64,000 nt of DNA from Lachnospiraceae bacterium (GTDB taxonomy: Bacteria; Bacillota; Clostridia; Lachnospirales; Lachnospiraceae), in assembly GCA_017448245.1 (NCBI GenBank), contig JAFSLV010000002.1, positions 1 to 64,000 of the forward strand, read 5' to 3'. The notes under the pieces were generated by a model. The model made no database searches. It worked only from the letters and a program-made list of their open reading frames with translations, and was not told where the DNA came from. The position numbers and the translations under genes are program-made. Position 1 is the stretch's first letter; the number at the start of each line of letters is the position of its first letter. Below are positions 34,000 to 41,778 of this stretch, piece by piece.

Positions 34000-35562
34000 A
34001 TGACGGAAGAATACCTGAAAGCGCAAAAAAAGGGTCTGAGCCAATACCGTAAAGACCTCTCCGCGGGGCGCTATCCCTATCCCGTATCGCTCGACGATCT
34101 TTTGCCGCAGGCAAAACGACGCGGGACAGAGAGCGTCGGGCAGATGGAGATTCCGCTTGCGGATGTCGCGGGTACCGTTCAGCATGCCAGGCAGGATGCG
34201 TTTTCCCGTGCGTTTTATCCGCTGCTTGAGGAAGGGACGGAGTTCAGTGCCAAATGGATCGCCCTGTATCAGTCACAGCTCAAAGAGGGCATCCGGGATC
34301 CGGTCCGGGTCATCGAGTATCTGAAACGCTTCTATGTCCTGGAGGGAAACAAACGCGTCTCCGTCTCCCGCTTTGTCGGCGCAGTATCCGTCATGGCGGA
34401 CATCACGCGGATCCTTCCCCTGCGGGAGGATGAAGAAAATGCCTGGTATGAGGAGTTTTTGCGTTTCTTTGCGGCAACGCGTACCTATGAGATCGACTGC
34501 CGGAAGGAGGGCGGCTACGAAAAAATCACCCGCGCCTTCGGCATGGAGCTGACCGCGCCCTGCGACCGGGAATCGCTTACCGTGCTGCTGAGCGCATACC
34601 GTCGGTTTGAAGCCTGTCTGCGCACGAGACTCATCGGCGAGGAGGCCGTCTGTGCGGGGGATGCCTTCGGCGTCTATCTGGATATCTACGGAAGCGGGGA
34701 TCTGCTTTCCCTGAATGAGGGGGCGCTGTCGGCGCGTCTCGAAAAACTCCGCGCGGAGATCCGCCTTCTTTTGTCCGACGACATTGCCTATGTCGAGATG
34801 CCGGCAGGAGAAGCGGCGGATACACCGCATTCCCTCTTTTCCATTTTCAGGAACAAACCGCTCTATTCCGGTGAACACCCTCTGAAGGCGGCGATGATTC
34901 ACGGACATCGTCGGACTGCCGCCGGAGGATGCCGGATGAAGATCCTTGCCGTCTCCGACAAAGAAAAAGATACCCTCTGGCAGTTTTACGATCCGTCCGT
35001 TGTAAAGGATGTGTCTCTCATCCTTTCCTGCGGCGATCTCGATCCCGCCTATCTCGAATTTCTTGTCACGATGGTCAACTGTCCTTTGCTCTACGTGAGA
35101 GGCAATCACGACGGCATCTATGACCAAAGGCCCCCGGAGGGATGTGAAAATATCGACGGACGCGTGGTCACGTGCGAAGGGCTGTCGATCCTCGGGCTGG
35201 GCGGTTCGATGCGCTATAAGGACGCAAAGGATATGTATACCGAAGAAGAGATGGCGGGAAGGATCCGCAAAATGCGGCGTGCGATCAAAAAAGCGGGGAC
35301 CGTCGATGTGGTCGCGGCCCATGCGCCGGTCAAAGGGTACGGGGACCTCGCGGACCGTGCGCATACCGGGTTTCAATGCTTTGACGACCTGCTCACAAAG
35401 CTGCGGCCGCAGGTCTTTGTCCACGGACATGTACATGCCGAATACGGCAGGGATTTCCGGAAGGAAATGCGTCATCCCTCAGGCACACGCATCCTCAACG
35501 TCTATGGCTGTCAGCTGTTCGACATCGTCCCCCGCGCGCAGGAAGGAGGCATCCGCTCATGA
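34000..35562 (+). CDS. ParB-like domain fused to a calcineurin-type metallophosphoesterase
   Basis: This 520-residue protein joins two parts. Residues 1-300 carry the ParB-like region (YVLEGNKRVSVSRFVGA near residue 112) that I know as the N-terminal part of Lachnospiraceae BMP-family proteins, and reach HPLKAAMIHGHRR, which looks like the first strand of the BMP domain. At residue 313 (MKILAVSD) a compact metallophosphoesterase begins, with SCGDLDPAYLEF, YVRGNHDG, AHAPVKGYGD and VHGHVH as metal ligands. The frame is continuous. A translation start at the internal ATG (34936) is possible. The substrate is unknown. Confidence 0.72.
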   Translation: MTEEYLKAQKKGLSQYRKDLSAGRYPYPVSLDDLLPQAKRRGTESVGQMEIPLADVAGTVQHARQDAFSRAFYPLLEEGTEFSAKWIALYQSQLKEGIRDPVRVIEYLKRFYVLEGNKRVSVSRFVGAVSVMADITRILPLREDEENAWYEEFLRFFAATRTYEIDCRKEGGYEKITRAFGMELTAPCDRESLTVLLSAYRRFEACLRTRLIGEEAVCAGDAFGVYLDIYGSGDLLSLNEGALSARLEKLRAEIRLLLSDDIAYVEMPAGEAADTPHSLFSIFRNKPLYSGEHPLKAAMIHGHRRTAAGGCRMKILAVSDKEKDTLWQFYDPSVVKDVSLILSCGDLDPAYLEFLVTMVNCPLLYVRGNHDGIYDQRPPEGCENIDGRVVTCEGLSILGLGGSMRYKDAKDMYTEEEMAGRIRKMRRAIKKAGTVDVVAAHAPVKGYGDLADRAHTGFQCFDDLLTKLRPQVFVHGHVHAEYGRDFRKEMRHPSGTRILNVYGCQLFDIVPRAQEGGIRS

Positions 35563-36434
35563 GACTCGGCGCTCTCGAGGCCGGCGGCACGAAGATGGTC
35601 TGTGCGACCGGCGATGAAACGGGACATATCGAAGAACGCGCCGTCTTTCCCACAAAGACGCCTGCGGAAACCGTGCCGCAAATGATTGATTTTTTCCGGG
35701 AGCGTGCGGTGGAAGCGCTCGGCATCGCTTCCTTCGGGCCCGTTGACCCCGATCCCGCATCCCCCGCCTTCGGTCATATTCTGCATACGCCAAAGATTGC
35801 ATGGAGAGGGTATGACCTGGCGGGTGTCTTTCGAAAAGCGCTTGCCGTCCCCGTCGGTTTTGATACCGATGTCAACGGGTCTCTCCTCGGGGAGGTTCAC
35901 TTCGGCTGCGCAAAGGGCATTTCCAATGCCGTCTATTACACGATCGGCACCGGCATCGGGGCGGGGATCCTTGCGGAAGGGCATCTCCTCCACGGTATGC
36001 AGCATCCGGAGGCGGGTCACGTTCTTTTGCGAAGGGAAGAAGACGATACGTTTGAAGGATGCTGTCCCTCGCACGGCGCATGCTTTGAGGGGCTGGCCTC
36101 CGGCGTGGCGATAGAAAAAAGATGGGGGCGTCCCGCGGTCGAGCTTTCGGACCGGCCGGAGGTCTGGGACCTCGAAAGCCGTTATATCGCACAGGCCCTT
36201 GTCGGTACGATCTGCCTTCTGAGCCCCCGGATCATCATACTGGGTGGCGGTGTCATGGAACAGGCACAGCTTTTCCCCCTCATCCGCGGAAAGGTCACGC
36301 AACTGCTGAACGGATACCTGGATACAAAGGAGCTGTCCGACATGGAGCATTATATCGTTCCCGCCGCCTGCCGGGGCGATCAGGGAATTCTGGGCTGCCT
36401 GATCCTTGCAGGGCAAACAGTCAATAAAGGATAG
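35559..36434 (+). CDS. scrK: ROK-family sugar kinase, fructokinase-like
   Basis: This 291-residue enzyme has the ROK ATP loop GALEAGGTKMVCA at residues 4-16, catalytic-loop region GFDTDVNGSLLGE near 107, GTGIGAGIL near 130 and the zinc motif HPEAGHVLLRR followed by GCCPSHGACFEGLASG near 150-185. This pattern fits Firmicute fructokinases (ATP + fructose to fructose 6-phosphate). The ATG overlaps the phosphoesterase stop by four bases, so they are coupled. No sucrose or fructose transport genes are in view, so the physiological sugar is not certain. Confidence 0.82.
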   Translation: MRLGALEAGGTKMVCATGDETGHIEERAVFPTKTPAETVPQMIDFFRERAVEALGIASFGPVDPDPASPAFGHILHTPKIAWRGYDLAGVFRKALAVPVGFDTDVNGSLLGEVHFGCAKGISNAVYYTIGTGIGAGILAEGHLLHGMQHPEAGHVLLRREEDDTFEGCCPSHGACFEGLASGVAIEKRWGRPAVELSDRPEVWDLESRYIAQALVGTICLLSPRIIILGGGVMEQAQLFPLIRGKVTQLLNGYLDTKELSDMEHYIVPAACRGDQGILGCLILAGQTVNKG

Positions 36435-36438
36435 CGCG

Positions 36439-36593
36439 ATGGATGAAAAAAAGATTCTGGATGTAATCGGCGAATATTGTGAGGAGTCCGTTTTTATCAC
36501 GGACGGAAGCTAAAGGATGTCTGGGGATTCATGGCCTTCATCTGCGTGTTCTGGATCGTGATTGTATGCCTGGGACTCTACTTCATCCCGTAA
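36439..36593 (+). pseudogene. small membrane protein ORF with apparent frameshift
   Basis: An ATG at 36439 with an AAAGGA site, four bases after scrK, opens a 24-codon frame (MDEKKILDVIG onward) that stops at 36513. One frame over, sequence continuous with it reads KLKDVWGFMAFICVFW and on to a stop at 36593, one strong TM helix. Together they would make a protein of about 52 residues with an N-terminal soluble helix and one membrane span. A single missing base near 36505 explains the break. It could be a decayed gene, a programmed shift, or two tiny ORFs. Confidence 0.45.
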
Positions 36594-37078
36594 GACAAGA
36601 TCTGCTCTTCCAGGGCCCACACAAGATCCCGGAGTCCCGCAAGATCCCTTTCGTCAAACCGGCTCTTTACGGGCGCATCGATATCCAGCACGCCGACCGG
36701 ACACGTTCTGCGGTGCAGGGGAATCACGATTTCCGATTGTGATGCCTCATCGCAGGCGATATGTCCCGGAAAAGCATGTACATCATCGACCTTCAGCGCT
36801 TCGTCTGAGGAAAACGCCTTCTGGCAGACCCCCCTGCCGGGTAACAGCCGCATGCAGGCCGCCTTTCCCTGAAACGGTCCGAGGATCAGCGTCTCTTCCT
36901 TTTTTTCCTCTGCGGTTTCGCCCGATAAAAAGCTTTCGGCAAAGTAAAAGCCCGCCCAGTTGATATCCGGCAGCACCTCATAGAGAAGTGCCGTAGCGTT
37001 GGACAGGACGGGGAGAAAGTGTCTCTCCCCGTCCGCAAGCGCTTTGATCTGTTCCTTCAGCAGATGATAATCTGTCAT
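36578..37078 (-). CDS. msrC: free methionine-(R)-sulfoxide reductase, GAF-domain type
   Basis: This 166-residue GAF-fold enzyme has the fRMsr signature LGPFQGKAACMRLLPGRGVC followed by VDDVHAFPGHIACDEASQSE. All three cysteines of the reaction are present (in ACMRL, GVCQKA and HIACD, near residues 75, 85 and 109). It repairs oxidised free methionine in the cytoplasm, with electrons from thioredoxin, and fits an anaerobe facing oxygen stress. It is convergent with scrK, overlapping the small ORF there by 16 bases. Confidence 0.87.
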   Translation of the reverse strand: MTDYHLLKEQIKALADGERHFLPVLSNATALLYEVLPDINWAGFYFAESFLSGETAEEKKEETLILGPFQGKAACMRLLPGRGVCQKAFSSDEALKVDDVHAFPGHIACDEASQSEIVIPLHRRTCPVGVLDIDAPVKSRFDERDLAGLRDLVWALEEQILSYGMK

Positions 37079-37130
37079 AACACACCTTTCTTACTTCGTA
37101 TACGGACAAGCGGCTTTCGTCTGTTGTCTC

Positions 37131-38507
37131 TTATTCCACCGCGGGAATCGACGCAAAGCCCTGCGCAAGGTCCTCGTCCGTCGGCACATAATCCGTCATC
37201 TGGCCGTCATTGTATTTCTGATAAGCAACCATGTCAAAGTAACCGGTGCCGGTGAGACCGAAGATGATCGTCTTTTCCTCGCCCGTTTCCTTGCAGCGCA
37301 GTGCCTCGTCGATCGCACCCTTGATCGCGTGGGAGGACTCGGGGGCGGGCAGGGTCCCTTCCGTTCTCGCAAAGAGTGTTGCCGCCTCAAAGACCGCCGA
37401 CTGCTCGTACGACCTCGCCTCCATCAGTCCGTCCGCATAAAGCTGCGAAAGTGCGGGGCTCATGCCGTGGTAGCGAAGACCCCCCGCGTGATTGGGCGAC
37501 GGAATAAAGTCGTGGCCGAGCGTGTACATCTTGGCCATCGGGCAGACCTTTCCGGTATCGGCAAAGTCATAGACATATTTGCCCCTCGTAAAGGACGGGC
37601 AGCTCGCGGGCTCGATCGCGATGAACCGGTAGTCCTTTTCGCCCCGCAGTTTTTCTCCCATAAAGGGAGAGATGAGACCGCCGAGGTTGGAGCCTCCGCC
37701 GGCGCAGCCGATGATGATGTCCGGCTCGATCCCGTATTTTTTACAGGCGGTATGTGTCTCTGTGCCGATGACCGACTGGTGTAAGAGCACCTGGTTTAAG
37801 ACGCTTCCGAGGACGTACCTGTACCCTTCCTTGCCGGTCGCAACCTCCACGGCCTCCGAGATCGCACAGCCCAAAGACCCCGTGGTGCCCGGATGCGCCT
37901 CATTGATCGCGCGCCCCACATTGGTGTCCATCGAGGGAGAGGGCGTCACGGTCGCTCCGTACGTGCGCATAACCTCCCTGCGGAAGGGCTTTTGCTCATA
38001 GGAGACCTTGACCATATAGACGATACAGTCGAGGTTAAAAAACGCGCACGCCATGGAGAGCGCCGTTCCCCACTGTCCGGCTCCCGTCTCCGTCGTCACG
38101 CCCTTTAAGCCCTGCTCTTTGGCGTAGTAGGCCTGTGCGATCGCGGAGTTTAATTTGTGCGACCCGGAGGTGTTATTGCCCTCAAACTTGTAAAAGATGT
38201 GCGCCGGCGTATCGAGCGCCTTTTCGAGGAAGGTCGCGTGCACCAGGGGCGCCGGACGGTACATCCGGTAAAAGTCCTGGATCGGCGTCGGAATATCGAT
38301 CTCGCGGTCCGTATTGTTGAGCTCCTGTTTTACGAGTTCCTCGCAAAAGATCGGCGTCATCTGCTCCAAGGTGAGCGGCTCGTGCGTGCCCGGATGGATG
38401 AGCGGCGCGGGTTTATTTGTCATGTCCGCGCGCACGTTATACCACTTCTGAGGGATTTCGCTTTCCTCGAGATAGATCTTGTACGGGATGTCTTTCATCT
38501 TGCTCAT
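37131..38507 (-). CDS. trpB: tryptophan synthase beta chain-like protein (TrpB2)
   Basis: This 458-residue PLP enzyme belongs to the longer TrpB2 group: N-terminal extension PYKIYLEESEIPQKWYN, PLP lysine in NTSGSHKLNSA near residue 110, ETGAGQWG near 135, and the phosphate loop GCAGGGSNLGG near 240. It makes tryptophan from indole and serine. The ATG at 38507 has an AAAGGAG site. It stands alone, without trpA or other trp genes, behind a T-box leader whose specifier reads UGG, so it should be induced when tRNA(Trp) is uncharged. It probably salvages indole. Confidence 0.9.
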   Translation of the reverse strand: MSKMKDIPYKIYLEESEIPQKWYNVRADMTNKPAPLIHPGTHEPLTLEQMTPIFCEELVKQELNNTDREIDIPTPIQDFYRMYRPAPLVHATFLEKALDTPAHIFYKFEGNNTSGSHKLNSAIAQAYYAKEQGLKGVTTETGAGQWGTALSMACAFFNLDCIVYMVKVSYEQKPFRREVMRTYGATVTPSPSMDTNVGRAINEAHPGTTGSLGCAISEAVEVATGKEGYRYVLGSVLNQVLLHQSVIGTETHTACKKYGIEPDIIIGCAGGGSNLGGLISPFMGEKLRGEKDYRFIAIEPASCPSFTRGKYVYDFADTGKVCPMAKMYTLGHDFIPSPNHAGGLRYHGMSPALSQLYADGLMEARSYEQSAVFEAATLFARTEGTLPAPESSHAIKGAIDEALRCKETGEEKTIIFGLTGTGYFDMVAYQKYNDGQMTDYVPTDEDLAQGFASIPAVE

Positions 38508-38570
38508 TTCCTGCTCCTTTCTGTGCGGCTCACTCCATCCGCACGCCCCTTCAGGGGTTTTCGGGGTAAG

Positions 38571-38879
38571 AAAAAATCCCACCCCAACAACGGTTTTGCT
38601 GGGACAGGATCTCATTCACATCCTGCGGTGCCACCCGGCTTGGCGCATCTTTTTGATGTCGCCCTCTCATCACATACGGCAGAGATTCTGCGATATGCCG
38701 GCCTTTTTTCACGGAGCGCCCCCTCCGTCTCGCATAATAGGGAATATCCCGTTCTGCTCGCCCTCGGAAGTCCATTCATCCTTTGCTTTCCTGTCGCGAT
38801 CTCACCGCACGCGACTCTCTGTACCGAACCTTACAAAGGACTACTCACTCTTCCTCATCGGTTTGAAAATATGAACTTG
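38571..38879 (-). promoter_or_regulatory. T-box riboswitch, tryptophan specific, controlling trpB2
   Basis: On the minus strand the leader carries in order an AGTA box, a GGTG (GNTG) box, the specifier UGG at 38772-38774 within GAATGGAC, CCGAG, and the T-box GGGTGGCACCGC (38625-38636). The T-box region can pair as an antiterminator helix (AGGAT with ATCCT). It is followed by a terminator hairpin, CCCAGCA with TGTTGGG, and T6 at 38571-38605. It occupies nearly all of the 38508-38921 gap. Confidence 0.9.
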
Positions 38880-38885
38880 TTGAAA

Positions 38886-38913
38886 ATTATACGCGTTTTC
38901 TCCGGCTTGTCAA
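38886..38913 (-). promoter_or_regulatory. promoter of the T-box/trpB2 transcript
   Basis: Minus strand -35 TTGACA (38908-38913), 16-base spacer, -10 TATAAT (38886-38891), just after the degV stop. Confidence 0.75.
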
Positions 38914-38921
38914 GCACTCTT

Positions 38922-39809
38922 TTAATCGATCCTGGTCTGTCCCCAGAAAAAGAGCGCCACGCAGCCCGGGCCTGTATGGCAGCCGATCGTGGGACCGATC
39001 GGAAAGATCTCGACTTTTCCCTTCAGCTTCGGAAATTTGTCCTCTACCAGATCCCTTAAGGCCTGTGCGTCCTGCAGGCAGGCGGAATGGGAGATATAGC
39101 AGTGATCCGCATAAGCGCTGCCTCCGAGCGCCATCTCCTCCATTTTTTCCACGCTTCTTTGGATGACCTTTTTCTTGGTGCGGATCTTTTCTCTGGGAAT
39201 CAGGCGTCCCTTGAAATCCACATTGAGCAGCGGGCAGATATTGAGCAGGGTGCCGAAAAAGCCCGCCGTTTTGGTGACGCGCCCGCCCTTGATAAAGAAG
39301 GTGAGGTCGGAGGTGAAAAACCAGTGATTGACCTCGAGGCGGTGTTCCTTGACATAATCGGAGAGCTCGTCGATCGTCTTTCCCTGTGTTTGAAGCTCGT
39401 ACAGCCGCTGCATGAGCAGGCCAAAGCCGGACGAGGCCGCTCTCGAGTCACGCACGATCACCCTGTTGTCCGGATATTTGTCTTTCAGTTCCTCCGCGGC
39501 GATCATGGCGCTGTTCACGGTACCCGAGATACCGGAAGACAGCGTCAGATGCAACACGTCCCTGCCCTCCTCCAGATATTTTTTGAAATGCTCGGTATAT
39601 TCACCGACGCTCACCTGGCTGGTCTTTGCGTCCTCGCCCCGGAGCATCCGCGCATACATATCTTCCGGTCGCATGGCCTGCCAGAAATCGTCCTCGTAGC
39701 TTTGTCCCCCTACTTCGTAATGAAAAGGAACGACCGCAATCCCCCGTTCATCAGCCCATTCCCTCGCGGTATCGATGGTGGTGCAGCAGCTCAATACATA
39801 ATCGCTCAT
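38922..39809 (-). CDS. DegV-family fatty-acid-binding protein
   Basis: This 295-residue protein has the DegV fold: a two-lobed protein with N-terminal SCCTTIDTAREWADE, LTLSSGISGTVNSA near residue 90, VRDSRAASSGFGLL near 118, and FFIKGGRVTKTAGFFGTLL near 172. FakB-type DegV proteins hold a fatty acid for phosphorylation by FakA; no fakA is in the window. The ATG has a GGGAGG site. An extended -10 promoter lies at 39874-39902. Confidence 0.88.
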   Translation of the reverse strand: MSDYVLSCCTTIDTAREWADERGIAVVPFHYEVGGQSYEDDFWQAMRPEDMYARMLRGEDAKTSQVSVGEYTEHFKKYLEEGRDVLHLTLSSGISGTVNSAMIAAEELKDKYPDNRVIVRDSRAASSGFGLLMQRLYELQTQGKTIDELSDYVKEHRLEVNHWFFTSDLTFFIKGGRVTKTAGFFGTLLNICPLLNVDFKGRLIPREKIRTKKKVIQRSVEKMEEMALGGSAYADHCYISHSACLQDAQALRDLVEDKFPKLKGKVEIFPIGPTIGCHTGPGCVALFFWGQTRID

Positions 39810-39873
39810 TCCGTGTTTCCTCCCGGCATATTTCCTGCCCGTATTCGTATGTAGTCTTTAAAACCACTTTTAT

Positions 39874-39902
39874 AAAATAGCACAATTTGTGGCGCTTTTC
39901 AA
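39874..39902 (-). promoter_or_regulatory. degV promoter
   Basis: Minus strand -35 TTGAAA (39897-39902), 17-base spacer, extended -10 TGC then TATTTT (39874-39879). Confidence 0.45.
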
Positions 39903-39959
39903 CCTGTGCGCCTTCCTTGCGCCCCCTGCCGCGTGCCGGTTCCATGACCCACAAAAACG

Positions 39960-39968
39960 TGCTATACT
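39960..39968 (+). promoter_or_regulatory. extended -10 of maf, leaderless arrangement
   Basis: TGC then TATACT (39963-39968). The maf ATG follows after nine bases and there is no ribosome site. The -35 position (TTCCAT) is poor. Confidence 0.55.
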
Positions 39969-39977
39969 TTCTGTTGT

Positions 39978-40625
39978 ATGGTAAAAAATCCCGGGAATAC
40001 CAATTACATCCTCGCCTCGGCATCGCCGCGCAGAAAAGAGCTGATCCGGCTTCTCGGAATCGATGCAAGGATTGTGCCGAGCACGATCGAAGAGCAGACG
40101 GATACGCGGGATCCGGAGCAGCTTGTGCTTTCCCTTTCCCTGGGCAAGGCACTCGACGTCGCTTCGCGTTTTCACGAAGACGGAATCGTGATCGGTGCGG
40201 ATACCTGCGTGTATCTGCCCGATGTCTTGCGGGAAGGGGAGCCCTGTGCCGCCGGAGAGGGAATCATCCTCGGCAAGCCCTCCTCCGAAGAAGACGCCCG
40301 TCGGATGCTTGCGCTTCTTTCCGGGAGGACGCACCGCGTCTATACGGGCGTGACGCTCGTGCGCATAACGGAAGAAAGGGAACCGGCGGAAGCACCGCAT
40401 TCTTTTGTCGAGGAGACTTTCGTCACCGTCTCCCCCCTGACAAAGGACGAGATCGATGCCTATGTCGCAGGCAAAGAGCCCATGGACAAGGCCGGTGCCT
40501 ACGGGATCCAGGGGGAGTTTGCAAGATTCATCACGCGCATTTCGGGAGATTATACCAATGTGGTCGGTCTTCCCGTGGGAAGACTCTATCAGGAGCTGAA
40601 ACGATTTACGGGAGGAACGCCATGA
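39978..40625 (+). CDS. maf: Maf-family nucleoside triphosphate pyrophosphatase
   Basis: This 215-residue enzyme has the Maf motifs ILASASPRRKELI at residues 11-23, VIGADTCVYL near 71 and MDKAGAYGIQGEFARF near 168. Maf proteins hydrolyse dTTP, UTP and modified pyrimidine nucleotides, and overproduction blocks septation in B. subtilis. There is a short insertion after GADTCVYL compared with usual Maf of about 190 residues. The start codon has no ribosome site and follows the -10 box closely. Confidence 0.88.
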   Translation: MVKNPGNTNYILASASPRRKELIRLLGIDARIVPSTIEEQTDTRDPEQLVLSLSLGKALDVASRFHEDGIVIGADTCVYLPDVLREGEPCAAGEGIILGKPSSEEDARRMLALLSGRTHRVYTGVTLVRITEEREPAEAPHSFVEETFVTVSPLTKDEIDAYVAGKEPMDKAGAYGIQGEFARFITRISGDYTNVVGLPVGRLYQELKRFTGGTP

Positions 40626-41089
40626 ATATCCGTCGTGCGGAAAATAAAGACATCCCGCGTGTACTCGTACTGCTGACACAGGTGGTCAACATCCATCATG
40701 AAGGACGCCCGGACCTCTTCGGCAGCGTCGTCAAGTACACGGAAAAGGATCTGCAAAAACTCTTTGAAAACGAAAAACGTCCGGTCTTTGTCGCAACGGA
40801 CGACGAAGACCGGACGGTCGGCTATATTTTTCTGGTTCTTGAAAAATCAAAGGGCCATCATCTGGTGCCCCAAAAAACGCTCTACATCGACGACCTGTGT
40901 GTCGACAGGGAACTGCGCGGTACACACATCGGCCGGGCGCTCTACGAGCATGCGCTTTCCTATGCCCGTATGAAGGGATGTCATTGTGTCACGCTTCACG
41001 CCTGGGCTCTCAATCCGGATGCGGAGGGCTTTTACCGGCATCTGGGCATGCAGACCCGGTATACCTGCCTCGAAACGATCCTTTCCTGA
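40622..41089 (+). CDS. GNAT-family N-acetyltransferase
   Basis: This 155-residue single GNAT domain has MNIRRAENKDIPRV at its start, YIDDLCVDRELRGTHIGRALY near residue 90 (acetyl-CoA pyrophosphate loop), and HAWALNPDAEGFYRHLGM near 125. The acceptor is unknown. The ATG overlaps the maf stop in an ATGA junction and has a GGGAGG site; the open frame upstream inside maf is not coding. It is convergent with the V-ATPase operon, with a one-base gap and no clear terminator. Confidence 0.82.
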   Translation: MNIRRAENKDIPRVLVLLTQVVNIHHEGRPDLFGSVVKYTEKDLQKLFENEKRPVFVATDDEDRTVGYIFLVLEKSKGHHLVPQKTLYIDDLCVDRELRGTHIGRALYEHALSYARMKGCHCVTLHAWALNPDAEGFYRHLGMQTRYTCLETILS

Positions 41090-41090
41090 T

Positions 41091-41765
41091 CTAATCCTTC
41101 AGGGGCGCGGCATTTTGCTTTTCGCTGTAGTGATGCGCCTCCTCGAGCATCATATCCTTGACCTTCATCAGACGGATCTGGGAGGAGCGTTCCGCCTCGT
41201 CCAGCTTCATCGTGATATACTTGATGTTGGCCTGATACTCGGGAATCATGACGTGCTCCAGGGCATTGACGCGGCGTCTCGTCTTTTCGATCTCCGCCGC
41301 CATCAGCTGGCAGCTCTTTTCCACCTCGGCAAGCTTTAACATATCCTGCTGGAGCGTGGCAAGCGAATGCACCGCATCGTCGAGGTCGCTCGAAGTAAAG
41401 GCATACCCGTAGCCGTAGATATCGTTTTCGTCGCTCGTACGCGTCTTGATCTCAAACTGCGGCACGTTGACGCTCATCACGTTTTTGGTATCGACCTCGA
41501 CCGATACCTCCTGCTTGGGTGCCATAAAGGCAACGGACACCGCTTCGTCCGACATCGTGGCGCGTGCCAGGACAAAATTGCGGTTGGCATTCTTTAAACC
41601 TTCCTCGACCTTTTCCCTCAGGGCGCGGTTGACACGCACGAGATCCAGAAACTGCCGCATCAGCTCGTCGCGCTTATCCTTTAAGAGCTTGTGTCCCCTG
41701 GTCGCCGTAACGAGCTTTCCCTTGAGCCTTGTAAGCTCCATTCTTGTGGCGTTTACTGTAGCCAT
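41091..41765 (-). CDS. ntpD: V-type Na+-ATPase subunit D (central stalk)
   Basis: This 224-residue protein is helical at both ends (MATVNATRMELTRLKGKL, and near 150-215), as expected for the coiled-coil rotor shaft that turns inside the A3B3 ring. The conserved C-terminal part RVNALEHVMIPEYQANIKYI is present. It is the last gene of the nine-gene operon, 13 bases after ntpB. Confidence 0.92.
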   Translation of the reverse strand: MATVNATRMELTRLKGKLVTATRGHKLLKDKRDELMRQFLDLVRVNRALREKVEEGLKNANRNFVLARATMSDEAVSVAFMAPKQEVSVEVDTKNVMSVNVPQFEIKTRTSDENDIYGYGYAFTSSDLDDAVHSLATLQQDMLKLAEVEKSCQLMAAEIEKTRRRVNALEHVMIPEYQANIKYITMKLDEAERSSQIRLMKVKDMMLEEAHHYSEKQNAAPLKD

Positions 41766-41778
41766 ACTCTACCTCACC

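Noticed and set aside
34273..35475. A 400-codon minus-strand frame opposite the phosphoesterase chimera
   Set aside because: The plus strand shows metallophosphoesterase motifs and a promoter; the minus frame has no motif and lies wholly inside it.
39887..40621. N-terminal extension of the GNAT gene at 40622 through the maf region
   Set aside because: The open frame there is out of frame with the clear maf coding sequence; the ATG at 40622 has a ribosome site and the GNAT start motif.
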